DNA of 64,000 nt, from contig NZ_CTEI01000001.1 in assembly GCF_001368815.1 (NCBI RefSeq), positions 1,550,001-1,614,000 of the forward strand, given 5' to 3'. This document shows, in pieces, positions 18,539 to 27,846 of the stretch. The notes under the pieces were generated by a model. That model was not told where the DNA came from. It made no database searches and saw nothing but the letters and a program-made list of their open reading frames with translations. The DNA comes from Paraliobacillus sp. PM-2 (GTDB lineage Bacteria; Bacillota; Bacilli; Bacillales; Amphibacillaceae). The translations under genes were made by a program, and so were the position numbers. Each line of letters starts with the position of its first letter. The stretch's first letter is position 1.

Positions 18539-18554
18539 CTCTGTTTTTACCTCC

Positions 18555-19445
18555 TTAATACTCTAGCACATCGCGTTTTGTAATTCTGCTGACGATGGCA
18601 GCGAGGGCAAATGAAAAGGTAAAGACGACAACGCCAATCGCCATACCATAACCAAATGTGGAATTTGTATACGCTTGGTCATACATATATGATAGGAAAA
18701 CTTCAGTGGATCCGTTTGGTCCGCCACCTGTCATTGCTTTTACTAATAGAAAACTTAAGTTAATCGTACTAATAATAAAGAATGTTAAAGTGGTTCGAAT
18801 ATTATTCCAAATTAATGGAAGCGTAATGCTAAAGAATTGAGTAATTCCGTTCGCACCTTCTAGCGAAGCAGCCTCATAATAACTAGCTGGAATACTTGCC
18901 ATACCCGACATGTACATTACCATGTAATAACCAATGGCTTGCCACACTAAGGCACCTGCAATACTGTAAATAACAATTTCCTGATCGCCTAACCATAGTT
19001 GTTCAAAGCTATCTAAGCTTAAAACGCCAAATATACTATTTAATAACCCACTCTTTGGATCATAGATTGCGGAAAATATCCCTGCAATAACAACAATCGA
19101 TAGAATATTAGGAATATAGAAAATGATTCGGAAGAAATTTCCTCCCTTTACTTGTTCTTTTGTTAAAACAGCTGCAAAGAACACAGCAAATATCAATGTA
19201 ATAATAGCCACAAGTACAATTAATAGAATGGAATTCTGAAAGGATTGAATAAAATCCATATCATTCCATAAGACTTTAAAGTTTTCTAAACCTACAAATT
19301 CTCTTGTGTTCGAAAATCCTCCCCATCGATACATGGACATTCGAAAGACTTCAATGGTTGGTGTGATCATAAATGTTGCGAGTAAAATCAATGCTGGTGC
19401 TACACAAACCGTAATAAATATGTTTCTTGACCCTTTTTTGTTCAA
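18555..19445 (-). CDS. Carbohydrate ABC transporter permease (MalF/UgpA type), operon 2
   Basis: 296 aa. TTG start preceded by AGAGGTG. Six membrane segments; EAA loop YEAASLEGANGITQFFSITLPLI; then TGGGPNGSTEVFLSYMYDQAY. It resembles the first permease of N-acetylglucosamine/chitobiose-type (NgcF-like) and galacto-N-biose-type importers. The hairpin at 19471-19501 lies just upstream. Confidence 0.93.
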   Translation of the reverse strand: MNKKGSRNIFITVCVAPALILLATFMITPTIEVFRMSMYRWGGFSNTREFVGLENFKVLWNDMDFIQSFQNSILLIVLVAIITLIFAVFFAAVLTKEQVKGGNFFRIIFYIPNILSIVVIAGIFSAIYDPKSGLLNSIFGVLSLDSFEQLWLGDQEIVIYSIAGALVWQAIGYYMVMYMSGMASIPASYYEAASLEGANGITQFFSITLPLIWNNIRTTLTFFIISTINLSFLLVKAMTGGGPNGSTEVFLSYMYDQAYTNSTFGYGMAIGVVVFTFSFALAAIVSRITKRDVLEY

Positions 19446-19470
19446 AGCTTACACCTCTTTGTAAAATAAA

Positions 19471-19501
19471 TAAAACGGTGAGTATAATACTCACCGTTTT
19501 A
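19471..19501 (-). terminator. Stem-loop between binding-protein and permease genes, operon 2
   Basis: A 15-bp perfect inverted repeat (TAAAACGGTGAGTAT and its complement, one central base) is followed on the minus strand by TTTATTTTAC. It has the look of a leaky terminator that would keep permease mRNA below binding-protein mRNA. Confidence 0.75.
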
Positions 19502-19537
19502 CTTATATAATTATGCATCATTTAGGACGCAAACGGC

Positions 19538-20896
19538 TTAGTTCATTGCATCTCTTAACTTATCACTAGTTTCTTCAATATTTGATTGCCATTCTTCTAG
19601 AGAAACTTGGCCAGATATTACGCCATCAATAGATTTATAAAGTGAATCGTGCATATTCACACCAGGTACTGGTTCTGTTGAAGCAAAACCACCCATAGCA
19701 GGAAGCGCACCTTGCTCATCATAAATGCTATAGAATAATTTTTTATTACCTTCTAATTGATCTGTAATACCATTAATTGGTTGTACCGCACCAGCTTCTA
19801 AGAAAATAGAAGCGGCTTTATCAGAATACATGAAAGTAAGAAATTCTTTCGCAGCATCTTTGTTTTCAGCAGCTTTTGGAATCCACATTTGCTCAAAGAA
19901 AGTAAACGCATAACGGTCGCCACCTTCACTAAATGCTGGAGCTGGCATCATACCCCAATCAAATCCTTCTGCTCTTGGTGCTTCAGACATTTCACCTACT
20001 ACCCATGTACCATTTGGCATGAATAGTGCTTCATTGTCTAAAATCATTTGTTGGTTTTTCGTAAAGTCGTTAGGGTTTGCATTCGCTACTGTATTTGGAT
20101 GTGTGTAATCACCCAAGTTAGCAATTGTTTTTAATACTTGTTTTGCTTCTTCTGTTTCCCAAATACCATCTTCATAAGTCATAGCTGAGTTATAAAAATC
20201 AGGTCCACCCGCAGCATACATTAAAGATGGAATTAATGAATCAAAATAACCTGCAACTGGGTAAGTGAATAATGAAATATCTTCATCTTTAGCTTTATCA
20301 CCTAAAGCAAACATTTCATCCCAAGTAGCTGGTGTGTCCCAACCTTTTTCTTCTAATAGATTTGCATCGTAGAATAATCCAGTTGGACTATAGAACATTG
20401 GAGCTAAGTAAGTTTTACCATCAGCGTATGGATTAGTAGCTAGTGTATCAGTAAAACCATCAAGTAGTTTTTCTTCTACTGTTACATCTTCCCCAGCAAC
20501 TGTCATACCAAAAACATCAGTAATTTCTTCTAAACCATTTTCTTTAATTAGAGTATCAGTTAAACCTTCTTCTCTACCTGTTGCTAATAAGAACACATCA
20601 GGATATTCACCTGCTTGTAAGTTTGGACGAACTACTTCTTCAAGATTCTTCTCAACTGTCAATTCAACAGTCACATTTTCATTTAATTCTTCATATGCTT
20701 CTTTAATTTTTTCCCACATTTCTGCACCATATGCAGATTCTAATGCAGCAACTTTTAGTGTTACTTCTTCTGTTTCTGTTTCTCCATTATCTGTTGGTGT
20801 TTCTGCTTCCTCATTATCGTCCGTATTCCCACAAGCTGCTAAAACTAGTGAAAAAACGATTAGCCCGATAGTGAGTAGAAAATTTTTAAGTTTCAA
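19538..20896 (-). CDS. Sugar-binding lipoprotein of ABC transporter 2 (NgcE/GNB-LNB-binding-like)
   Basis: 452 aa, TTG start with AGGAGGGG before it. Lipobox LVLAACGN with Cys22, then an acidic, Thr-rich spacer typical of lipoproteins held away from the membrane. Body blocks include PDVFLLATGREEG, YLAPMFYSPTGLFYDANLLEEKGW and MPNGTWVVGEM, typical of the HexNAc/diacetylchitobiose branch of family 1 binding proteins. It is encoded directly downstream of GH112, so galacto-N-biose or lacto-N-biose is the most likely cargo. This is inferred from context, not from identified binding residues. It is first in operon 2, with a cre box about 50 bases upstream. Confidence 0.9.
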   Translation of the reverse strand: MKLKNFLLTIGLIVFSLVLAACGNTDDNEEAETPTDNGETETEEVTLKVAALESAYGAEMWEKIKEAYEELNENVTVELTVEKNLEEVVRPNLQAGEYPDVFLLATGREEGLTDTLIKENGLEEITDVFGMTVAGEDVTVEEKLLDGFTDTLATNPYADGKTYLAPMFYSPTGLFYDANLLEEKGWDTPATWDEMFALGDKAKDEDISLFTYPVAGYFDSLIPSLMYAAGGPDFYNSAMTYEDGIWETEEAKQVLKTIANLGDYTHPNTVANANPNDFTKNQQMILDNEALFMPNGTWVVGEMSEAPRAEGFDWGMMPAPAFSEGGDRYAFTFFEQMWIPKAAENKDAAKEFLTFMYSDKAASIFLEAGAVQPINGITDQLEGNKKLFYSIYDEQGALPAMGGFASTEPVPGVNMHDSLYKSIDGVISGQVSLEEWQSNIEETSDKLRDAMN

Positions 20897-20946
20897 AATA
20901 AGACCCCTCCTAAAATTTTTTTCTTTACACTCATATATTACCTCTA

Positions 20947-20960
20947 ATTAAGCGCTTCCA
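20947..20960 (-). promoter_or_regulatory. Candidate cre site upstream of operon 2
   Basis: TGGAAGCGCTTAAT on the minus strand, 12 of 14 matches to the cre consensus with an intact AGCGCT core, 51 bases before the binding-protein start. Confidence 0.55.
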
Positions 20961-21121
20961 CAATAAACATCTTGTTATTTTTTTTAAATATATTGCTGTT
21001 TATAGAATAAAAATACGTTTTTTTTATCATTTTAAGCTTGAAAACCTAAATTCACAAAGAGGTGATAGAATCAAAGTGACCCTAACACCTTTTACATATA
21101 TACATTTACCTATATTGTGTT

Positions 21122-23281
21122 TTAAATTTCAAACCACTTATAGCCCATAGGTTCTAGTGTCACATCAACTTTTGAACCATTATCCTTCCATACAGTCGTT
21201 TGCTGTGTATCATACGAATTATTAATTACAACAAATGAACCTACTTCTGGGAAAGCCACACACTCTATTTGAACATTTGAAGTATACCATTTTTTTAATA
21301 AATTCTCCTGTGAAGCAACCCAGTACATTGATCTTAGTAGTAATCGTGTATTTTCTGGACTAAAAGGTAAACCTGCGATGTAAACAGAGCGTCCTGATCC
21401 AAATTGATTAACTGCTAATGTTACATCAGAATCATCCATATCAAGTACCACAGCTTCTGAATTAGCTTGGTATACATTTTTCATTCCTTCTCCAAAATTA
21501 ATTGGCGTATGTTGTTCTTCTAAAATGAAATGATTTTTATCATAAAGTGTATTATATTTATTTGTATTTAAACTATAGCCAGTTTCTTTTTGAACTCCCA
21601 AAACATCTGACAATTGAAAGAATCTACCTTGGCTTTGATATGCTGTTGGCTCCCCAACACCAATGAATCCTCCACCATTATATACCCACTCTTTTATAGT
21701 AGATACAACTTCCTCATCTACCCAAGCTTTGCCGCCACTCCAAGCAGTATTTGCATCACCAGCATTGATAATGACACCAATTTCATCAGGTATGCCATGT
21801 TTTTTTATATCATCAAAACTAATGAAGTCTACATCAAATGGCATACCGCTTAGGCTTTCAAGGATTCCATAGTAAGAATAACATTGTTTATACCAAATCG
21901 CATGATGTACATGGTGACTCATCCACTTTCTAATTCCTCCCCAACTATTGAGAATGGCTACCTTAAATGGAGCTTTGTAAGCATTTGTTCCTTTAGAATT
22001 GGAATGAATTTCTCTAAATTCATCTGTTATCTCTTCTACACGATCTACAAAATCAGGAAACTTTAGTGCTAGACTTAAATAACCCCCGTACCCCATTCTT
22101 TGTATTGGGCTTTGTAAAATAGCTCTTCTTGCTTGCAGCCAATTTTGGTTTGCTTCACCAACTGGGTCGCCGCCTTCTTTAAAGGTATCTGGAAAGAAAT
22201 AAGGCAAAAACCTTCCTTCTGTATACGTAACATGGGGAATGTCTGAAATCATCCTTAATGTTACACCGTCACCTACTGATCCAACGACAGCATCAAGCCC
22301 TATGTCTTTGAAGTATTTACCATAAGGTTCTGTACCGGCCCAATGATCACCAAGAAACATCATTGCTTCTTTACCGTAATCATGTATAATATCTACACAT
22401 TCTTTTGCAAGTTCACTAATGAAGCGTTGCTGGAAATCAATCCAATCTAAAAATTGTTTAGAAGGGGTTCGAAATGGAGAGTTATAATAACCTTCATCAA
22501 CAAAATCTTCTGGACGAAGTTTATATCCCTTTTCTTTTTCAAATGCTTGTAATGCAAGTGGACTAACCGTTGCGCCATACCCAAACCAATCAACATACTT
22601 TTGTTCTGCAGCATCATTAAATACTAGCGTGAAATTATAAAAAAATGTAGTAATTCTTACGACATCTGTATCTTCATGATCATCTAACCATGTTTTTAAG
22701 TTGTCTAATATATGTTTTCGTGTCTTAGGATATCGTGGATCATAAGGAATGTGATGTTCACTATCCCATTGATTTGTTACATGATTATACAAATGTACAG
22801 GATCCCATAGCTGATATGCTAAGAAATTCACTGTGTAAATGTGCCATTTTTTCACCCGATAAATGGCTACTTCTTTCGTTTCTTCATTGTAAGTCCAGTG
22901 TTCAGTTGGTATTACTTCACCCGTAGTCCTATCAATTACTTCCCACCATTTTTTTATATCATGATCGGTATCAGGAATAACTTGTTCATCAAAGTACCCT
23001 TTCATAATAGGAATAAGTACCTTTTCTGAATGTGCTGTTATCGGTTCAGACATTAAATAAAAGTGCTGTCTTTCATCCGGATTTGCTTTTGCCCATTCTT
23101 GATCTCCTCTAGTAAAAAAATATTTAGAATAAACTTTACTCGCCATATGTTTTACTTCTGGAGTAAGCTTGGTACCATCAGAATCACGAACCGCATCTGC
23201 TCCCCATCTATCAATAATATTAGCTATTTTAGTTTCTAAGCCTTCTTCAGCAGGTAATGTAACTCGACCTTTATCAATCAT
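21122..23281 (-). CDS. lnpA: GH112 1,3-beta-galactosyl-N-acetylhexosamine phosphorylase
   Basis: 719 aa, the usual length for the family. It splits galacto-N-biose or lacto-N-biose with phosphate into galactose 1-phosphate plus GalNAc or GlcNAc. Family blocks: DRWGADAVRDSDGTKL near the N-terminus, the barrel with MMFLGDHWAGTEPYG at about 308-321, and a glutamine-amidotransferase-like domain at about 440-640. Asp312 corresponds to the general acid reported as Asp313 in the bifidobacterial enzyme. There is no signal peptide, so it is cytoplasmic. The start ATG has AGGAGG in front. It lies upstream of operon 2 (225-base gap) and is divergent from the AraC regulator, an ideal position for the sugars imported by transporter 2. 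Confidence 0.95.
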   Translation of the reverse strand: MIDKGRVTLPAEEGLETKIANIIDRWGADAVRDSDGTKLTPEVKHMASKVYSKYFFTRGDQEWAKANPDERQHFYLMSEPITAHSEKVLIPIMKGYFDEQVIPDTDHDIKKWWEVIDRTTGEVIPTEHWTYNEETKEVAIYRVKKWHIYTVNFLAYQLWDPVHLYNHVTNQWDSEHHIPYDPRYPKTRKHILDNLKTWLDDHEDTDVVRITTFFYNFTLVFNDAAEQKYVDWFGYGATVSPLALQAFEKEKGYKLRPEDFVDEGYYNSPFRTPSKQFLDWIDFQQRFISELAKECVDIIHDYGKEAMMFLGDHWAGTEPYGKYFKDIGLDAVVGSVGDGVTLRMISDIPHVTYTEGRFLPYFFPDTFKEGGDPVGEANQNWLQARRAILQSPIQRMGYGGYLSLALKFPDFVDRVEEITDEFREIHSNSKGTNAYKAPFKVAILNSWGGIRKWMSHHVHHAIWYKQCYSYYGILESLSGMPFDVDFISFDDIKKHGIPDEIGVIINAGDANTAWSGGKAWVDEEVVSTIKEWVYNGGGFIGVGEPTAYQSQGRFFQLSDVLGVQKETGYSLNTNKYNTLYDKNHFILEEQHTPINFGEGMKNVYQANSEAVVLDMDDSDVTLAVNQFGSGRSVYIAGLPFSPENTRLLLRSMYWVASQENLLKKWYTSNVQIECVAFPEVGSFVVINNSYDTQQTTVWKDNGSKVDVTLEPMGYKWFEI

Positions 23282-23609
23282 TGTTTCTTTCCTCCTAATA
23301 AAAATTTAGACAATATATTATCATTTAAGTTAAATGAACGGTATAAAAGACATATGTACAGACTATGCTATTTTTAATCTTATATCATTAACATATTTGT
23401 CATCTTTAACAACTTTTTTGTTATAATGAACTAAACTTGTTTTATTTATATTAAATCATGCTATCTTAATCTATAGAGGCTTTGTATTCTGCATGATTAC
23501 ACCGTTATCCTATATGTTTTTTAAAAAATTCGGATACGTGTAAATGCTACGGTATTCAAAGGTAATTTAAATATACTATGCACTAACTCCATTAGGGAGG
23601 AATTATTAA
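23282..23609. promoter_or_regulatory. Divergent promoter region between GH112 and the AraC regulator
   Basis: 328 bases without a gene. A possible plus-strand promoter is TTGTCA (23397-23402) with TATAAT (23422-23427) at a long 19-base spacing, about 180 bases ahead of the regulator start. No clear operator or cre box was seen. This is the likely target of the neighbouring AraC protein. Confidence 0.35.
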
Positions 23610-24458
23610 ATGACAACGCACCGCTATTCAATTATAGAGGCCAACAAACAAGATAATTTCACTCTTTTATTTGCATCTAAGTTAAAATATAGCCCGGAAT
23701 GGGCAGGTATCATGCATACACATCCATTTACTGAAATATTTTATATTATTAAAGGAAAAGGAATCATTACTACAAATCAGCATCAGTTTGAAGTAAGTGA
23801 GAATAATGTTGTCATTGTTAATCCAAATGTAGAGCATATGGAAGCTTCTTCTTCAAAAGATCCACTTGAATTTATTATCATTGGAATTGAAGGGCTAAAC
23901 TTTACAGACTTATCTGAAGACGGTGATTCTTTTAGTTTTCATAAATTATCTAATCAACAAAATGATGTAAAATTTTATTTTCAATCCATATATAATGAAG
24001 CACAAGAGCAATTGACAAATTACGAGAATGTTTGTCACTATTTATTAGGTGCATTAATCATGAAGTTAAAACGACAATTAAAACTTAAAATAGAAGCAGA
24101 AAATCAGACAAAATTAAGAAAAGAAATCGCCCAAGCAAAACAGTATATCTACCAACATTTCAAAGAAAACATTACATTAGATATACTATCTAAACTTACT
24201 CATTTAAATAAATTTTATTTGTCACATACTTTTAAAAATGAAATTGGACGTACACCTATCGAATATTTGAACTATTGTCGTATTGAGGAAGCTAAAGTGC
24301 TTTTATCAACAACGAACTATAGTATTTCACAAATTGCTACAGTCATAGGGTACTCATCTCAATCTTATTTTTCAGAAGTATTTAAAAAGTATGAGTCAAC
24401 ATCCCCATCAGAATTTCGTAAAAATCTTTTACAGACAAATGATAGGACAAGGAGTTAA
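23610..24458 (+). CDS. AraC-family transcriptional regulator with cupin sensor domain
   Basis: 282 aa, GGGAGG upstream of ATG. The N-terminal cupin (about 25-110) carries MHTHPFTEIFYIIKGKG, a sugar-sensing AraC-binding domain. The C-terminal pair of helix-turn-helix motifs (about 170-275) reads ITLDILSKLTHLNKFYLSHTF and then YSISQIATVIGYSSQSYFSEVFKKY, followed by PSEFRKNL. It is divergent from GH112 and so probably activates GH112/operon 2 in response to the imported disaccharide. It is the only transcription factor in the window. Confidence 0.93.
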   Translation: MTTHRYSIIEANKQDNFTLLFASKLKYSPEWAGIMHTHPFTEIFYIIKGKGIITTNQHQFEVSENNVVIVNPNVEHMEASSSKDPLEFIIIGIEGLNFTDLSEDGDSFSFHKLSNQQNDVKFYFQSIYNEAQEQLTNYENVCHYLLGALIMKLKRQLKLKIEAENQTKLRKEIAQAKQYIYQHFKENITLDILSKLTHLNKFYLSHTFKNEIGRTPIEYLNYCRIEEAKVLLSTTNYSISQIATVIGYSSQSYFSEVFKKYESTSPSEFRKNLLQTNDRTRS

Positions 24459-24478
24459 CTCCTTGTCCTTTATTTTTT
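24444..24478 (+). terminator. Terminator after the AraC gene, overlapping its last codons
   Basis: A perfect 26-base palindrome, AGGACAAGGAGTT with its complement, covers the final codons and stop of the regulator and is followed by TTATTTTTT. The convergent beta-helix gene ends within it and may use the same stem. Confidence 0.85.
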
Positions 24479-27400
24479 AGTTTGATAGATTTTTATATTT
24501 TCTTACCGGAAAAAGTGCAGCTAAACCAATGATTACTAAAGCAATACCTAAAAGCATCCAATTATACATTGGTGTTGCTGTGTTAGGAAGTTCTTCATCG
24601 GTATCCTCTGAACCATTGCCTTCTGAATCCTCATCGGCCTTTTCCAGTTCATCCATTGCTGCTTGTAATGCATTAATTGCAGTATCTAATTCTGCTTCTG
24701 TTTCAATCGTATCAATATCTGCATCCGCTTTTGCTATGGCTGTCTGTAATGCTTCATATGAATCACTTGTGTATGTGCCATCATCATTGGAGATAGCTTT
24801 TACTTTTTTAAGCAATGCTTCTAATGCTGTCACATCCACTTCTGGGTCTGGGTCTGGGTCTGGGTCTGGGTCTGGGTCTGGATTTGGATTTGGATCTACA
24901 ACAACTTCCTCTAATTGATCCATTGCTGCTTGTAATGCATCTACAGCTGTATCTACATCTGATTCCGTTTCAACCGCTTCTAATGCATCCTTCGCATCTG
25001 CAATTGCTGTTTGTAAGACGTCAAATGATGCTTTCGTATATATTTCATCATCATTTGTGATTGCTTCTGCTGTTGTAATTAAATTTTGTAATTCAGTAGT
25101 ATCTACTTCTGGTTGACTCATATTGACATCCTTATAGGCAATCAATGGAGTAATATGAGCTGATGGGCTTGTTGGCGACCCTTCATTGACCAATTCTATT
25201 CTTAAGAAATCTCCTTTTTCTACTTCTACTTCGATTGGTTCAACATCAGCTGGTGTACCATCATTTGGTAGAATATAAGAATCACTAATTGGTTCACCAT
25301 TTAAGGTAAAAGTAAGCACTACATCGCCACCACTATTTGGTGCCATCCGTAAATATGGTTCTCCATCCTTTAACGACAGTTTGATTACCCCAGTTTTAGG
25401 AACATTATAAGCCATCGAGTGACCTTGTTCATCATTAGATTTTGTTAATGAATCAACTAATAAACCATGTGTTTCTTCCGTGATTGGATCATTGATACCA
25501 CCTTGAAGTCCTACTGCCGCCCAATTCTTTCCGTCCCATGTAGCATACTGTGAACTAAATGATGTCATATTAATGTACTCACCATTTACCTTCTTCTGTG
25601 CATACCAAACATTTCCTTGTTGTCCATTGACAAAATCAAATGCATAATGGTAATGATTTTTAACTGTAATTGTATAAGTATTTTCCTTACCATTTTGTGC
25701 GGTGATTTTCATCAACATTCCGTCAGAAAGGACACCTTCAGTAACCTCATTATTTCCATCAAATACTTTTACGTCTGCTGCTGAGTCGACACTGATGCCA
25801 TTTTTGAATTCTTCTACATCTGTTGGGTTATTTTCTAGTATTGGAACAAATATTTTTTTACTTTCTTCATCAACCATATAAACAGAATTCATTAATTGAT
25901 TATTAAAGTTAGTGAATACGGTATATGTTTTTTCAGTATCACCGTGAGAAAACCTAAATGCAAATCCTGGTTTTACTACGTCATTTGAATCCATCACATT
26001 CCCATCTTTATCTAATACCTCAACTTCTAACGCTGTGTCATATGAAATGGCATTTAGGAAGTCTTCAACTGTTACATCATTTCCGATTCCTATGATATCT
26101 GTACCATCAATTGTGTATTTATCGGAATAAATTTTAACCGACACAACATCTGATTCATAAGCACCGATATCTGGTGTTCCAGTTACTTCATAACCGAAGA
26201 AATCTTCTCCACCATTGTTAGCAATATATTTCCCATTATTTATTGCTGGAGAAGTGTCTTTCAATTGATACCCGCTAAAAGCTGATCTATCATGTGTTAG
26301 CGTTACACCAGGACCATTCCCTGTTGTAGCGGTTGGTGCGGAACCTGGATCAACCAATTGAGGATCTGCGGTAATTGCAAATTCATCAGATTCAGGTGTG
26401 TTCGTATAATTATAGTAAATATTATTACTATATGTTATATTCGAATTCTTCGTCCAATTCTCTTCTTTTGGATCACCCGCATTGTAAATAATATTATTTT
26501 CAACAACGGCGATACCACCTGTCATACCATCCCGAATAAATGGTACTCCTTCTTTTATATAGAAAGTGTTGTTGTAAAAATGAGCTAATGCATTTGAAGG
26601 AAGGTTCAATACTCCACTCAAATCATTTTGACTAATATTATAACGGAAAACACTGTTGACGACATAATCTCTACCACAACAAATCATTATTGCGCCACCA
26701 GCATTGTTATAACTATAGTTATACTGATAAATTGTACCGTCTCCCCAGTCAGCATCCCACGCTTGACCATCTTGATTATAATTGGTATCAAATGCTTCAT
26801 TGTATTGAAAAACTGCATTTTTAGATTTCCAAGGCCAAATACCTGCTGCAACCTTACCAAATGATGTTTCCGAATACACTTCATCATTTATCTCCCTAGC
26901 AGCACCATCTGAAACATTATATTCTACCAATGGTCGATCAAGGTACATGGTTGTAATCGCGTCCCCACCAGGATCCTTGATATAGTTGTTTCGAATAACA
27001 ACGTTACTTGATCCGTATTTCTCCATGAGATCGTCAGGAAGTTCACCAATACCTTTAAAATGAGAGGAATATGCAGTATACCCTACGGCAATTCCCCATC
27101 GACTTGTATTTTTAACAACATTGTTCTCAATCCGAACATCATTATATCTGGGTATACCTGTTTCTGCTTCATTGGTTGGCTTAAATATAGTGAAGTAAAT
27201 CCCACCGTTATTCATATGTTTATCATAAACATTACCATGAACATCATGGATATTTAAATCGTTTAAATAAATGTGATTCAATGTCCCTTTATTTTGGGCT
27301 ACTGCAGCAACACCCGTACGATTCATCTTATCTAAATCACTGTATCCTTCATCTAAATTTGACGCATTTGAAATGTCTAAGTTGTTAATCTCAATGTATT

Positions 27401-27845
27401 CCACATCGTATAGTAAGATAGAAGAAGAGACATACCCTTTATATTTATGACCCGGATTATCCAACACAGTACCATAATTTTGATACCAAATTCCTTGGCC
27501 ATTTGTTTGTATTTGGGGATTTTCACCTTCTCCATATTTGTCTATAACAATTGGTGATCCCTCTGCTCCACTTCCTTGAATGTGTAAATAACCATCATTA
27601 AAAACGGAACCTGCTTCTAAAAGCACCTTATCACCTGGCTGTAATTCCAATTCATTAATTTTCCTCAGGCTATAAAAAGCACTGTCCTCGGATTTACCAT
27701 CATTGCTATCACGTCCATTAAGTGTACTAACATAATATGTTGTACCACTCTCTTCCCCTGACGCCGCATGTACTTCCAATACAGGTGCATAGTTGGTTAA
27801 GACTAAAAGCATGATTAATAAAATATTTATTATTCGTTTTAGCAT
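24477..27845 (-). CDS. Wall-anchored right-handed beta-helix protein B, candidate GH136-like lacto-N-biosidase
   Basis: 1122 aa from ATG 27845, which follows GGGGGTGG and sits one base after the stop of the upstream gene; the frame extension to 27875 overlaps that gene and is unlikely. Order: signal peptide; right-handed parallel beta-helix (about 40-560) opening with TYYVSTLNGRDSNDG and containing AGIWPWKSKNAVFQYNE and DGQAWDADWGDGTIYQYNYS; two Ig/cadherin-like modules; a jelly-roll-like stretch; two FIVAR repeats split by a Pro-Asp linker; LPNTATPMYNW and a membrane segment. The Asp pair seven residues apart (DGQAWDAD) has the spacing reported for GH136 catalytic residues. The helper-like gene at 30336-31397 and GH112 nearby support a GH136-like role. 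GH141 or a glycan-binding role is the alternative. Confidence 0.7.
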   Translation of the reverse strand: MLKRIINILLIMLLVLTNYAPVLEVHAASGEESGTTYYVSTLNGRDSNDGKSEDSAFYSLRKINELELQPGDKVLLEAGSVFNDGYLHIQGSGAEGSPIVIDKYGEGENPQIQTNGQGIWYQNYGTVLDNPGHKYKGYVSSSILLYDVEYIEINNLDISNASNLDEGYSDLDKMNRTGVAAVAQNKGTLNHIYLNDLNIHDVHGNVYDKHMNNGGIYFTIFKPTNEAETGIPRYNDVRIENNVVKNTSRWGIAVGYTAYSSHFKGIGELPDDLMEKYGSSNVVIRNNYIKDPGGDAITTMYLDRPLVEYNVSDGAAREINDEVYSETSFGKVAAGIWPWKSKNAVFQYNEAFDTNYNQDGQAWDADWGDGTIYQYNYSYNNAGGAIMICCGRDYVVNSVFRYNISQNDLSGVLNLPSNALAHFYNNTFYIKEGVPFIRDGMTGGIAVVENNIIYNAGDPKEENWTKNSNITYSNNIYYNYTNTPESDEFAITADPQLVDPGSAPTATTGNGPGVTLTHDRSAFSGYQLKDTSPAINNGKYIANNGGEDFFGYEVTGTPDIGAYESDVVSVKIYSDKYTIDGTDIIGIGNDVTVEDFLNAISYDTALEVEVLDKDGNVMDSNDVVKPGFAFRFSHGDTEKTYTVFTNFNNQLMNSVYMVDEESKKIFVPILENNPTDVEEFKNGISVDSAADVKVFDGNNEVTEGVLSDGMLMKITAQNGKENTYTITVKNHYHYAFDFVNGQQGNVWYAQKKVNGEYINMTSFSSQYATWDGKNWAAVGLQGGINDPITEETHGLLVDSLTKSNDEQGHSMAYNVPKTGVIKLSLKDGEPYLRMAPNSGGDVVLTFTLNGEPISDSYILPNDGTPADVEPIEVEVEKGDFLRIELVNEGSPTSPSAHITPLIAYKDVNMSQPEVDTTELQNLITTAEAITNDDEIYTKASFDVLQTAIADAKDALEAVETESDVDTAVDALQAAMDQLEEVVVDPNPNPDPDPDPDPDPDPEVDVTALEALLKKVKAISNDDGTYTSDSYEALQTAIAKADADIDTIETEAELDTAINALQAAMDELEKADEDSEGNGSEDTDEELPNTATPMYNWMLLGIALVIIGLAALFPVRKYKNLSN
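24841..24894. repeat. Hexanucleotide tandem repeat coding for a Pro-Asp linker
   Basis: Six exact copies of TCTGGG (24841-24876) followed by degenerate copies, coding on the minus strand for an alternating (Asp-Pro/Asn-Pro) linker between the two FIVAR repeats. Length changes would stay in frame and alter only the spacer. The GH101 genes have a two-unit version at the same place. Confidence 0.85.
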
Positions 27846-27846
27846 A

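Noticed and set aside
24439-24480. Perfect palindrome considered as an operator for the AraC regulator
   Set aside because: It lies over the regulator's stop codon and is followed by a T-run, so a terminator explains it better.
24529-25060. Plus-strand open frames opposite the FIVAR/linker regions (also near 10507, 38351, 43402, 50989 and 55742)
   Set aside because: They mirror low-complexity, Asp/Glu/Ala-rich repeats on the minus strand and give Ser- or Leu/His-rich translations without ribosome binding sites; shadows of the real genes.
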